Origin: an uncultured Paracoccaceae bacterium
GTDB taxonomy: Bacteria; Pseudomonadota; Alphaproteobacteria; Rhodobacterales; Rhodobacteraceae
Reading direction: 5' to 3'
DNA length: 39,713 bases
Assembly (NCBI GenBank): GCA_937931795.1
Contig: CALHAP010000162.1
Coordinates: 1-39,713 of the forward strand
Within the stretch, counting starts at the first letter, position 1. Every line of letters starts with the position of its first letter. A model generated the notes under the pieces. The model did not search any database. It was not told the DNA's origin and saw only the letters and a list, made by a program, of their open reading frames with translations. A program made the translations under genes and the position numbers. Of this stretch, positions 1 to 8,620 are shown piece after piece.

Positions 1-1065
1 AATTGCCCCGCGCACACACAGATATGCAACCGCGATAACCGCCAATTGGCCCACTTCGACGCCGACGTTAAAGCCGATAAGGGCCGGGATAAATGTTCCC
101 TCAGGCAAGCCAAATTCCGCGAGCACGCTGGCAAACCCCAACCCATGCAACAACCCAAAGCCAAAGATAACAAACGGGCGGGTGCGGCTGAGACCATCGC
201 TATAGATATTCTCAATGGCCACATAGACGATCGACAATGCGATCAACGGCTCGACGATGCTGCCGGGCACGACGATATAGCCCAACGAGGCGGCCGCCAG
301 CGTCAGCGTATGCGCCAGAGTGAACGCCGAGATTTGCCACAGCAATGACGACCAGCGTGACGATAGAAAAAACAGCCCTAAAACGAATAAGATGTGATCG
401 AGACCCTTTGGCACAATGTGATCGAACCCGGTTGGGATATAGTTCAAAAACGTCTCGAACGGCCCCGCCTGTGATCCACCTGCCAGAGCAATCTCGCCCG
501 TGCCCTCACCGTTCGTCAAAAACCCGTCGTAGGGCAAATCAACACCCGTTTGACGCAAAACCACGCCGCCATAAGACCGGTCCCACTCGAACGCGACCGC
601 CTCAGCCCCGGCAGGCAGCGACGCCCCGAACGTTACGGTAGAGGGGCGAATGATCTCAACATCGCCCGGCTCGGGGATATTTACATCCGTGAGGGTCAAA
701 GTCAGCGGCACGCCGTCGGCGGTGACAGAGATATTCTCCGCCATAACAGGCCAAAAATCGCGAAAGACCTCTTCGAATTCATCGGCGGACAGGGCCCGCA
801 GCGTGTCGTAGCGCTCGGCCTCGTTGGCCTCGTCCGTGTCGGTGATCTCCGCCAGGTCAATGCCTGCGACAAAGCTCTCGAGATTGGCGCCCACCTCTGG
901 GCCCATCTCAAAAACCAAGGTGTCGCCGTCTTGGCGCATATCAATGATTGTTGGGAACACCTCGTGCGCCTGTGCGATGCTGACAAAGGCCACCAGCATC
1001 ACCACCACGCTTGACAACACGCCTGTAAACCTAACCTTAGCACTGTCCCAAATGGAGTTTGTCAT
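1..1065 (-). CDS. HupE/UreJ_2-family membrane protein, C-terminus cut by window edge
   Basis: Manual reverse-strand translation is open from 1065 to 1: MTNSIWDSAKVRFTGVLSSVVVMLVAFVSIAQAHEVFPTIIDMRQDG...GFDHIVPKGLDHILFVLGLFFLSSRWSSLLWQISAFTLAHTLTLAAASLG...LLHGLGFASVLAEFGLPEG. The GxDHILFVLGL / FTLAHTLTL / HGLGFA motifs are typical of HupE/UreJ_2. The start is uncertain (ATG 1065 or GTG 1020). Missing from the ORF track because it has no stop in the window. Confidence 0.85.
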   Translation of the reverse strand, partial: MTNSIWDSAKVRFTGVLSSVVVMLVAFVSIAQAHEVFPTIIDMRQDGDTLVFEMGPEVGANLESFVAGIDLAEITDTDEANEAERYDTLRALSADEFEEVFRDFWPVMAENISVTADGVPLTLTLTDVNIPEPGDVEIIRPSTVTFGASLPAGAEAVAFEWDRSYGGVVLRQTGVDLPYDGFLTNGEGTGEIALAGGSQAGPFETFLNYIPTGFDHIVPKGLDHILFVLGLFFLSSRWSSLLWQISAFTLAHTLTLAAASLGYIVVPGSIVEPLIALSIVYVAIENIYSDGLSRTRPFVIFGFGLLHGLGFASVLAEFGLPEGTFIPALIGFNVGVEVGQLAVIAVAYLCVRGAI

Positions 1066-1879
1066 GCGTATTGCCGCCCTGTCCCTGTCTGCGCTGATCT
1101 CAATGATCAGCTTGCCCGTCCAAGCGCACGAATTTTGGATCGAGCCTCTGGACTACCTGATTGCGCCGCAAGCTACTCTTGAAGGCAACCTTGTCAATGG
1201 GCAGGAATTTGAAGGGGCGCGGGTCGCTTATTTTCCAGACCGTATCGCCGCTTTTCAGTATTTTTCAAACGGTGTCAGCGCCGCTGTCGAGGGACGAATC
1301 GGTCAATCTCCTGCGCTGGAGATGCCCCCTCTTGGTGACGGCTTGCATGTGGTCGGGTATGTGGCCCAGCCAGCCACGCTGAACTACGCGGAATGGGAAA
1401 AATTTCAGAGGTTTATTGACCACAAGGACCTCGGGGATATCCGCCCTTTGCATGATGCGCGCGGGCTACCTGAGGCTGATTTTTTTGAGGTTTATAGTCG
1501 GTATTCCAAGACCTTGATCGGTGTCGGCGCTGCCGCGGGGGCCGATTTTCGCACCGGTATGGAAACCGAGCTTGTAGCCCTCGCCAACCCCTACACCGAT
1601 GATGTCTCGGCTGGGATGCCAGTGCGCCTATTTTACCAAAACACCGTGCGCGCGAACGAGCAGGTCGAGCTGTTTGAAAAGGCGGCGGATGGCACAGTGA
1701 CGATCACCCTGCACCGCACAAATACCGATGGCGTTGCAATGTTGCCGGTGCGTGCGGGCTACAGCTATATGGCCGATGCGGTCGTGTTGCGTGAGCCGTC
1801 AGACGGGCTGGCAGAGGCGTCAGGCGCTGTGTGGGAAACTCTTTGGGCGAACCTCACATGGGCCGTGCCAGCCGAATAA
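1064..1879 (+). CDS. DUF4198/NikK-like periplasmic protein with signal peptide
   Basis: ATG at 1064 preceded by GGAG; MRIAALSLSALISMISLPVQA|HEFWIEPLDY... signal peptide then HEFWIEP, typical of DUF4198 proteins. The ORF track start at 824 is an over-extension. Confidence 0.8.
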   Translation: MRIAALSLSALISMISLPVQAHEFWIEPLDYLIAPQATLEGNLVNGQEFEGARVAYFPDRIAAFQYFSNGVSAAVEGRIGQSPALEMPPLGDGLHVVGYVAQPATLNYAEWEKFQRFIDHKDLGDIRPLHDARGLPEADFFEVYSRYSKTLIGVGAAAGADFRTGMETELVALANPYTDDVSAGMPVRLFYQNTVRANEQVELFEKAADGTVTITLHRTNTDGVAMLPVRAGYSYMADAVVLREPSDGLAEASGAVWETLWANLTWAVPAE

Positions 1880-1904
1880 GAGGCGCAGGATTACTGCGCC
1901 TCTT
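1878..1904. terminator. Bidirectional terminator hairpin between convergent genes
   Basis: Perfect 11-bp inverted repeat AAGAGGCGCAG-gatta-CTGCGCCTCTT between the stops at 1879 and 1912. Confidence 0.75.
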
Positions 1905-1911
1905 CAATCAT

Positions 1912-3066
1912 TTATCGGAACATCGGCGGACGCGCATCGACCCATTTGCCGTCAGATTTGCCTGAGTCCGCGACAGCGAACACTGCCGCCATTGACCGCA
2001 ACCCGTCTTCGGCACGCGGGTAGAGGTTCGCCGCCGGATCCATTGTGCGGCTTTCTTTGCGCGCGCTGATCGCCTCGGCCAGATCGGTGTAGATGTTGGC
2101 GAAGGCGAGCGGCATCCCCTCAGCGTGGCCCACGGTCACGCGGCTGGTGCGGTCTGCTTCGGGCGATAGATTGTCCTCGCCGCGCTCAATGATCTCCAAA
2201 CGCTTGCCAAGCGGCATGTAGTAGAGCTGGTTTGGCTGCTCTTGCGCCCACCGAAGACCACCCGTCTCACCGAAGACTTGGATGCTCAAGCCATGCTGAT
2301 TTCCCAGCGCGATTGAGCTGGTCCAAAGACGCCCAACAGTGCCGCCATCCATGCGAAAATTGACCTGAGCGTCGTCCTCCAAGGTTCTGACATCAATGCA
2401 AGAAACCGTATCGGCACTCAGGCTCTCGACCTCTTGCCCCGTCACGAAGCTGGCCATGTGCAGGGCGTGGATGCCGCAGTCGGCGAATTGGGCTGAGACG
2501 CCGGCTTGTGCGGGGTCGTAGCGCCAGCGGACGCGGGGGTTGTCGGCGTCGGTGGCGTCGGCGTGGTGGCCGTGGGCGAATTCGCATTTGACCAAACGGA
2601 CCTTGCCGATGTCACCGCGCGCGACCATGGCGCGCATGTGGCGGACGAGCGAATAGCCGGTGTAACCGTAGTTGACGGCGCAGATTTTACCGGTCTTGTT
2701 GGTGATCTCGACGATCTCTTCGCCTTCTTCGACGGTCATGGTCATCGGCTTTTCGCACAGCACGTTGAACCCGCCTTCCAAAAACGCCTTAGTGATTTGA
2801 AAATGCGTGGAATTTGGCGTGGCAACTGTCACCAAATCGACGCGGTCATCACGCTTTTTCTCAGCCTCCAGCATGTCCTGCCATGAGCCATATGCCCGGT
2901 CGCCCAAGCCCAAACGCTGGCCGTAGTCGATGCCCTGCTCGGGGCGGTGATCGAGGGCGCCTGCGGAGAATTCAAACAGACCGTCGAGGCCTGATCCAAG
3001 GCGGTGTGCCGGACCGATTTGGCTGCCTTCGCCGCCACCGATCATGCCCCATTTTAGTTTCGTCAT
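1912..3066 (-). CDS. Gfo/Idh/MocA-family oxidoreductase
   Basis: N-terminal KWGMIGGGEGSQIG Rossmann motif and NVLCEKPMTMTVEEGEEI (EKP) motif. Confidence 0.9.
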   Translation of the reverse strand: MTKLKWGMIGGGEGSQIGPAHRLGSGLDGLFEFSAGALDHRPEQGIDYGQRLGLGDRAYGSWQDMLEAEKKRDDRVDLVTVATPNSTHFQITKAFLEGGFNVLCEKPMTMTVEEGEEIVEITNKTGKICAVNYGYTGYSLVRHMRAMVARGDIGKVRLVKCEFAHGHHADATDADNPRVRWRYDPAQAGVSAQFADCGIHALHMASFVTGQEVESLSADTVSCIDVRTLEDDAQVNFRMDGGTVGRLWTSSIALGNQHGLSIQVFGETGGLRWAQEQPNQLYYMPLGKRLEIIERGEDNLSPEADRTSRVTVGHAEGMPLAFANIYTDLAEAISARKESRTMDPAANLYPRAEDGLRSMAAVFAVADSGKSDGKWVDARPPMFR

Positions 3067-3102
3067 ATCGTTAACCTTTGCCGTAAAAGCCTAATTTTTG
3101 CA

Positions 3103-3142
3103 GTACACAGCGCGTACACACGACGTGCACAACCGATGCGCA
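3103..3142. repeat. Imperfect 11-bp tandem repeat in the gap between two cluster genes
   Basis: GTACACA (3103), GTACACA (3114), GTGCACA (3125), ATGCGCA (3136) at exact 11-bp spacing. Confidence 0.5.
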
Positions 3143-3152
3143 CGCGCATGTG

Positions 3153-4043
3153 TTAAAATCCGATGGATTCGAGGTATTTGCGGTTGCCCTGCGCGTCCTC
3201 TAGCGGGGTGCCGGGCATGGATGGGTCGCAATCCTGCTCGACCGTACACCAGCCCTCGAACCCTGCATCGTGCAGCACTTGGCGGACGGCGGGGAAATCG
3301 ACGTCGCCTTGGCCGAGGTTGCAAAAGATGCCCTGCCCGCAGGCTTTGTAGAAATCGGTGCGGTTGGCGACGACGTCGGCCTTTACGGCGGGGTCGATGT
3401 CTTTGAAGTGCATGTAGCTGATGCGTTCCATGTGGCGCTTCATGAACGCGACCGGATCATAGCCTGCGTAGGAATGGTGGCCTGTGTCGAAACAGATCTT
3501 GAGGATGCTTTCGTCGACCTCGGACAGCAGGCGTTCTAGTTCGGGTTCAAAGTCGATAAAGCCGCCTGCGTGGGCGTGCATGCCGACGGTGAGACCGTAG
3601 TCTTCTGCCCCCATCTTGGCGACTGTCGCGATGCGGTCGCGGAAGGCTGCCCATTCAGCGTCATCCATCTGCTCAGCTTCGTCGGCGCGGCCTGCTGTTG
3701 GCGCGCGGCGGGGCGAGATGCTGTCGATCAGCACGAGATGCTCCGCGCCATGGGCCACCAATGCTTCACAGGTGCGTTTGGAGGCATCTAGGACTTCGTC
3801 CCATTTGCCTGCATCATGGAACGGGCGGAAGACAACGCCGCCGATGATTGACAGATCGTTTTTGGCAAGCTCGGGGGCCAAAACAACGGGGTCTTCGGGC
3901 ATGTAGCCGATGGGGCCAAGCTCGATGCCTTTGTAGCCTGCGCCTGCGCATTGCTCTAGCACGTGCTGCCATGTGGGGTATGCGGGGTCGGATGCGAATT
4001 CGATGCCCCAAGAACAGGGGGCGTTGCCGATACGGATGGTCAT
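3153..4043 (-). CDS. Sugar phosphate isomerase/epimerase (AP endonuclease 2 / IolE-like TIM barrel)
   Basis: MTIRIGNAPCSWGIEF...GMHAHAGGFIDFEPELERLL...CFDTGHHSYAGYDPVAF...YMHFKDIDP metal-site motifs. Confidence 0.88.
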   Translation of the reverse strand: MTIRIGNAPCSWGIEFASDPAYPTWQHVLEQCAGAGYKGIELGPIGYMPEDPVVLAPELAKNDLSIIGGVVFRPFHDAGKWDEVLDASKRTCEALVAHGAEHLVLIDSISPRRAPTAGRADEAEQMDDAEWAAFRDRIATVAKMGAEDYGLTVGMHAHAGGFIDFEPELERLLSEVDESILKICFDTGHHSYAGYDPVAFMKRHMERISYMHFKDIDPAVKADVVANRTDFYKACGQGIFCNLGQGDVDFPAVRQVLHDAGFEGWCTVEQDCDPSMPGTPLEDAQGNRKYLESIGF

Positions 4044-4052
4044 AGATGTGTC

Positions 4053-5156
4053 CTAAAAGTCAGAGACGTTGAGCCATGCCTTGGCGTCCGAGGACGCGAG
4101 GGCTGTGGCGACGATTTGGTTGACCTCCATTCCATCGCGGAATGTGGGCCAGATGTTTTTGGCAGAGTGGATGGCGGTGAGGAAATCCTTGGCTTCGATG
4201 ATGATCTGGTCTTGGTAGCCTGTGCCGTGTCCCGCCCCGAGGCAGAACGGCTCGTAGTCGGGGTGTGCGGGGCCAGTGAGGATTTTGGTGAAACCGCGCT
4301 GTGCCTCTGGCCCCTCGGCGCGGTAGAGGTGCAGGGCGTTTTGGTCCTCTTGGTCGAAGCGGATTGCGCCCTTGGAGCCTGTGATCTCGTAGGCGTAGCC
4401 CATTTTGCGGCCCATAGAGACGCGGCTGGCGTAGATGGTGCCGAGCACACCGTTGGCGAACCGACACAAGATATGTGCGTGATCGTCATTGGTGACCTCG
4501 CCGCCGGGGCGGGTTTTGAAAACGGTTTCCACCTCGGCGAGCAGGCTGTCGATAGGCCCCATCAGGGCGAGGGCTGCGTTGATCGGATGCGGCGCGAGAT
4601 CGCCCATGCAGCCGTTGGCCACGCCCCGCGTCCGCCATGTGGCGGGAGCGTCGGGGTCGGCGAGGAAATCTTCGGTATGTTCGCCCCGAAAGCCTGTGAT
4701 CTCGCCGATTGCCCCCTCGGCCAGCAGTTGCCGCGCGTATTGCGAGGCGGGCGTGCGGATGTAATTGAAGCCGGACATGTTGATGACCCCAGACGCTTCG
4801 GCGGCCTGAACCATCGCGCGGCTGTCGGTGACATCGCGACCTAGTGGTTTTTCGCAGAACACCGGTTTGTCGAGGGCAAAGGCTGCTTCGGCGATCTCGC
4901 GGTGGGTGTCTTGGGGGGAGGCGATAACGATGGCCTCGACGGCTGGATCATTGACCAAAGCCCGCCAATCGCTGGTGCCGCGCGCAAATCCGTAGGCTGC
5001 GCGGTAGCGTTCCGCAGAGGCATCAGAGGTGGCGCAGACCATTTCGAGACGCGGGCGCAGGGCGGTGTTAAACAGCGCGCCCACAGACGACATTGCGACC
5101 GCATGCGCCTTGCCCATGTAGCCGCCGCCCACGATGCCAATGCCAATCTCAGCCAT
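4053..5156 (-). CDS. Gfo/Idh/MocA-family oxidoreductase
   Basis: MAEIGIGIVGGGYMGKAHAVAMSS...KPVFCEKPLGRDV; start set at 5156 because GGGAGG lies just upstream, rather than 5180. Confidence 0.88.
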   Translation of the reverse strand: MAEIGIGIVGGGYMGKAHAVAMSSVGALFNTALRPRLEMVCATSDASAERYRAAYGFARGTSDWRALVNDPAVEAIVIASPQDTHREIAEAAFALDKPVFCEKPLGRDVTDSRAMVQAAEASGVINMSGFNYIRTPASQYARQLLAEGAIGEITGFRGEHTEDFLADPDAPATWRTRGVANGCMGDLAPHPINAALALMGPIDSLLAEVETVFKTRPGGEVTNDDHAHILCRFANGVLGTIYASRVSMGRKMGYAYEITGSKGAIRFDQEDQNALHLYRAEGPEAQRGFTKILTGPAHPDYEPFCLGAGHGTGYQDQIIIEAKDFLTAIHSAKNIWPTFRDGMEVNQIVATALASSDAKAWLNVSDF

Positions 5157-5181
5157 CCACGCCTCCCAACGTACGGTCATA

Positions 5182-5197
5182 TTGCAACCGGTTGCAA
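5182..5197. promoter_or_regulatory. LacI-family operator-like palindrome
   Basis: Perfect 16-bp palindrome TTGCAACCGGTTGCAA about 26 bp upstream of the start at 5156, matching the classic LacI/GalR half-site architecture (central CG). Confidence 0.75.
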
Positions 5198-5261
5198 AAC
5201 TGTTCGCATGAAATGTCCCGACCCGTCAATCTCGATTTTACGGCAAAGCGGTCAAGACGTG

Positions 5262-6305
5262 TTAAGCTGCGGGAAGAATGGCAGAAAATGTGCTGCCCTG
5301 CCCCTGAACGCTGTCGATTTGCAGCCGCCCGTGGTGCCGGTTCAGGATATGTTTGACGATCGCCAGCCCCAGCCCGGTGCCACCGACCTCGCGGGATCTA
5401 TGACTGTCGAGACGGTAGAACCTGTCGGTGAGCCGCGCGATGGCATGGGCGGGGATACCGTCACCATGATCCGTGACAGATAGGCAAACGGCGGGCACGA
5501 TCAACTGCGGGTCGGGTGCGGCAGGCGTCAGGCGCAGCGTGATCTCGCCCTGCGCCGCGCCGTATTTCGCGGCGTTTTCGACCAAATTAATGACAACCTG
5601 TTTGAGCTGCGTCGCCTCCCCCGGCACCGTGATATCGCCCGCAGGCAGCGCGGTCCGTATCGTCACCCCTGCCGCGTCCAGCACCGGCGAGAGTGAGGCC
5701 AGAACATCCGCGATGAGTGTCGAGAGATTGACCGAGCCTTGGGGGCGCTGGCGGCCCTGCTCTTCGACGTGGCTGAGCGAGGCGAGGTCTTGCACCAGAT
5801 CCGCCATGCGCCGCGCTTCATCCTCGATCACGCCCAGAAACCTGTCCCGCGCTGCAGGGTCGTCGCGTGCAGCCCCGCGTAGTGTTTCCACAAAGCCTAA
5901 CACGGCAGTCAGCGGCGTGCGCAATTCGTGACTGACGTTGGAGACGAATTCGCGGCGCGCTTGGGACGCCTGCGTTTGGGCTGTGATGTCCTCGAAAATG
6001 ACGAGGATTTGGGCAATGTCAGATGGGGCGGGCACGGCAGAGACGACCGCCCGCCACGTCGTATCACCCTGTTGGCTAGCGTTGAGGTAGCGGCTGATGC
6101 GGCGGGTGCCGTCGCGTGCGGTGTCTTCGATGGTTTTTATGAGGGCTGGTTGGCGCAGGATTGTGACGTGATGGCGCTGTGTCAGTGCTGTCCCAAACAT
6201 CCCTTCGGCGCCCGCGTTGGCCCCGGTGATCCGCCCATCCCCGTCGATGAGGATGGCGGGCATGGGCAGCGCTGACAAAATGGCTATGGCATCGGGATGC
6301 GACAT
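5262..6305 (-). CDS. PhoR-like sensor histidine kinase, PAS + HisKA + HATPase, no obvious TM segment
   Basis: PAS-like N-terminus, REFVSNVSHELRTPLTAVLGFVETL H-box, NLVENAAKYG N-box, GTGLGLAIVKHI G-box. Confidence 0.85.
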   Translation of the reverse strand: MSHPDAIAILSALPMPAILIDGDGRITGANAGAEGMFGTALTQRHHVTILRQPALIKTIEDTARDGTRRISRYLNASQQGDTTWRAVVSAVPAPSDIAQILVIFEDITAQTQASQARREFVSNVSHELRTPLTAVLGFVETLRGAARDDPAARDRFLGVIEDEARRMADLVQDLASLSHVEEQGRQRPQGSVNLSTLIADVLASLSPVLDAAGVTIRTALPAGDITVPGEATQLKQVVINLVENAAKYGAAQGEITLRLTPAAPDPQLIVPAVCLSVTDHGDGIPAHAIARLTDRFYRLDSHRSREVGGTGLGLAIVKHILNRHHGRLQIDSVQGQGSTFSAILPAA

Positions 6306-6324
6306 GGAGGGGGCCTGTTGTGCG

Positions 6325-7503
6325 TTACGCGCGGGCTGCGGCCTGTGCTGCAATGTCGATTTCCGCGATCAGCATATCCGCGTCCTCGATCCCCACAGAA
6401 ACCCGGAAGAACCCTTCGCTGATGCCCATGGCGGTGCGCGCGTCGGGCGTCAATGCGCGGTGCGAGGAGGACGCCGGGTGCGAAAGCGTTGTGCCCACAT
6501 CGCCCAAGGTTGGCGCGAAGGCGATCTGTGACGCTGAACGGGTGAAGGCATTGGCCGCCTCCCGCCCGCCTGTCAGCTCAAACGACAGCATATTGCCTGC
6601 GCGCGCGCCAAACAGCGCCTGCGCACGGTTGTGGTCGAGATGGCTGGCGCTGCCCGGATAGATCACCCGCGCGATACCGGGCATGTCTGACAGGGCCTGC
6701 GCCAGTTTACGGGCGTTGTCCTCGGCCCGGTCAAACCGCAGATCAAAGCTGTGCAAGCCGCGTTCCGCCAGCCAGCAATCAAACGGGCTGGGCGTCAGAC
6801 CCCATGTGACGTTCGCGGCCATCATGGCAGATGTCAGATCAGGATCGCGCGCCGCGATATAACCCAAGGTCGCGTCGGAATGCCCCGCCAACAGCTTGGT
6901 CACGGAATGAATAACGATGTCGGCCCCTGCGGTCAGCGGCTGGTACATGCGCGGCGTGGTGAATGTGTTGTCGACCGCCAACAGCACGCCCTTTTCACGG
7001 CAGACCGCTATGATCCCCTCCATATCCGCGAGCCGGATCGTGGGGTTCGAGATCACTTCGACCAGAACCAGCCGCGTCTCGGGCCGGATGGCTGCCACTA
7101 TGGCGGCGGCATCGGTCGGGTCCGCCAGGCTGGTGGTGATCCCAAGGCGCGGCAAATCCTGCGTCATCATCCGCAGCGTGCGCCCATAAAGCTGATCACC
7201 GCCGACCACATGATCGCCCGCCTTCAACAGCCCCAGAAACATCGCCGATATCGCAGACATGCCCGATCCTGTTATGAAGCCGCCCTGCGCGCCTTCGAGC
7301 ATGTCGATCTTGGCCGCTAAGACTTCGGCGTTCGGGTGCCCTTCGCGCGCGTATGTGAACCCGCTGGCATCGTCATATTGCGCATCAAGTGCATCAGGAT
7401 CGGGGGATGCGTAGACAACCGACGGCTGAAGCGGCGTGACAACAGGCGCAGAGGTGGACGTGGGCCACGCGGTGCGGCGAACAAGGGATGTAGGTGTTTT
7501 CAT
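6325..7503 (-). CDS. Cys/Met metabolism PLP-dependent trans-sulfuration enzyme (cystathionine gamma-synthase / beta-lyase / O-succinylhomoserine sulfhydrylase type)
   Basis: PLP lysine motif IHSVTKLLAGHSDATLGY, GSGMSAISAMFL; start MKTPTS at 7503. Confidence 0.85.
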   Translation of the reverse strand: MKTPTSLVRRTAWPTSTSAPVVTPLQPSVVYASPDPDALDAQYDDASGFTYAREGHPNAEVLAAKIDMLEGAQGGFITGSGMSAISAMFLGLLKAGDHVVGGDQLYGRTLRMMTQDLPRLGITTSLADPTDAAAIVAAIRPETRLVLVEVISNPTIRLADMEGIIAVCREKGVLLAVDNTFTTPRMYQPLTAGADIVIHSVTKLLAGHSDATLGYIAARDPDLTSAMMAANVTWGLTPSPFDCWLAERGLHSFDLRFDRAEDNARKLAQALSDMPGIARVIYPGSASHLDHNRAQALFGARAGNMLSFELTGGREAANAFTRSASQIAFAPTLGDVGTTLSHPASSSHRALTPDARTAMGISEGFFRVSVGIEDADMLIAEIDIAAQAAARA

Positions 7504-7622
7504 GGCAGCAGGTTTAGGGGAATGCTGCGCGCGAGGAAAGCCGATTGCCGCGGAGCGTTGTGATCCCCGTGCTGCCATGCGACGACAACATGTCTGAGAC
7601 TATGAGCGAGCACTGCTGCGTG

Positions 7623-8096
7623 ATGACTGACAAACAGATGAAAATGGTCCTCGTGACCCCCGAAATCCCCTATAACACGGGGGCTATTGGGCGGACCTGT
7701 GTGGCGCTCAATCTGGAACTGATCTTGATCAAACCCTATGGGTTTTCGCTGGATGAAAAGGCGGTGCGCCGTGCAGGGACCGATTATTGGAAGCACGTGA
7801 ATTTAAGCGAATACGACGATTGGGCCAGCTTTATTGCGGACCGCAATCCACCGCGCGAGGCGCTGCATTTCTTTGAGGAGCATGGAGCGCAGAGCTTTTA
7901 CACGCCCGACTACCCAGATGATGCTTATCTGGTGTTTGGCTGCGAATCTGCGGGGTTGCCGCGCAGTATCCTAGACGGGATGGAGGACCGCACGTTTCAT
8001 CTGCCGATGCCCGATAAAAGGGTTCGCTCGCTCAATCTAGCGAATGTCGCGGCGGCGGTGATATTTCAGGCGATGCGTCCGCAGTTTATGCGCTAA
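7623..8096 (+). CDS. trmL: tRNA (cytidine(34)-2'-O)-methyltransferase
   Basis: SPOUT family: [31 protein letters not shown]...[16 protein letters not shown]...[20 protein letters not shown]. Exact start uncertain (ORF opens at 7545). Confidence 0.88.
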   Translation: MTDKQMKMVLVTPEIPYNTGAIGRTCVALNLELILIKPYGFSLDEKAVRRAGTDYWKHVNLSEYDDWASFIADRNPPREALHFFEEHGAQSFYTPDYPDDAYLVFGCESAGLPRSILDGMEDRTFHLPMPDKRVRSLNLANVAAAVIFQAMRPQFMR

Positions 8097-8620
8097 ACTG
8101 GCTTTAGGCCTCCCCGAAATCGGATGGCGTTCTGCTGGTAGTTCAAAGCCGACGCCCGCAAGCCGTCGATCGCGGCCTCTTCCAGTTCGCGCACCACTTT
8201 GCCCGGCGCGCCCATGACCAATGATCCCGACGGGATGACTTTGCCTTCGGTAATCAGCGCCCCTGCCCCGATCAGGCAATTGTCGCCGATCACCGCCCCG
8301 TTGAGGATCGTGGCCCCCATGCCGATGAGGACGTTGTCGCCCAGCGTGCAGCCGTGAACGGTTGCCTTATGGCCAATAGTACAGCCCTGCCCGATGGTGA
8401 GCGGGAACCCCATATCGGAATGCAGGACGCTGCTTTCCTGGATATTCGTCCCCGCCCCGATTGTAATCGGCTCGTTATCGCTCCGGATTGTGGTGCCGAA
8501 CCAGACAGAGGTTGCAGCCCCTAGCGTGACGCGACCGATGACATTGGCGTCCGGGGCCACCCACCAATCGTCGCTGTCTGGCACAACGGGCGACACGCCG
8601 TCCAAGGAATAGAGCGTCAT
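8093..8620 (-). CDS. Gamma carbonic anhydrase-family left-handed beta-helix protein
   Basis: Hexapeptide repeats [43 protein letters not shown]...[28 protein letters not shown]. Confidence 0.9.
   Translation of the reverse strand: MTLYSLDGVSPVVPDSDDWWVAPDANVIGRVTLGAATSVWFGTTIRSDNEPITIGAGTNIQESSVLHSDMGFPLTIGQGCTIGHKATVHGCTLGDNVLIGMGATILNGAVIGDNCLIGAGALITEGKVIPSGSLVMGAPGKVVRELEEAAIDGLRASALNYQQNAIRFRGGLKPV

Noticed and set aside
46-1014. Several plus-strand ORFs (46-348, 345-641, 550-1014) at the left edge
   Set aside because: All lie antisense to the HupE/UreJ_2 frame (1-1065 minus), which has clear family motifs; the ORF track simply missed it because it runs off the edge.
3963-4844. 293-aa plus-strand ORF opposite the Gfo/Idh gene
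   Set aside because: Antisense shadow ORF: the minus strand encodes a clear Gfo/Idh protein, and the plus-strand translation has no recognisable motifs or coherent composition.
8091-8100. Convergent overlapping stop codons of trmL and the gamma carbonic anhydrase gene
   Set aside because: Real but common in compact genomes; no further structure suggesting regulatory function.
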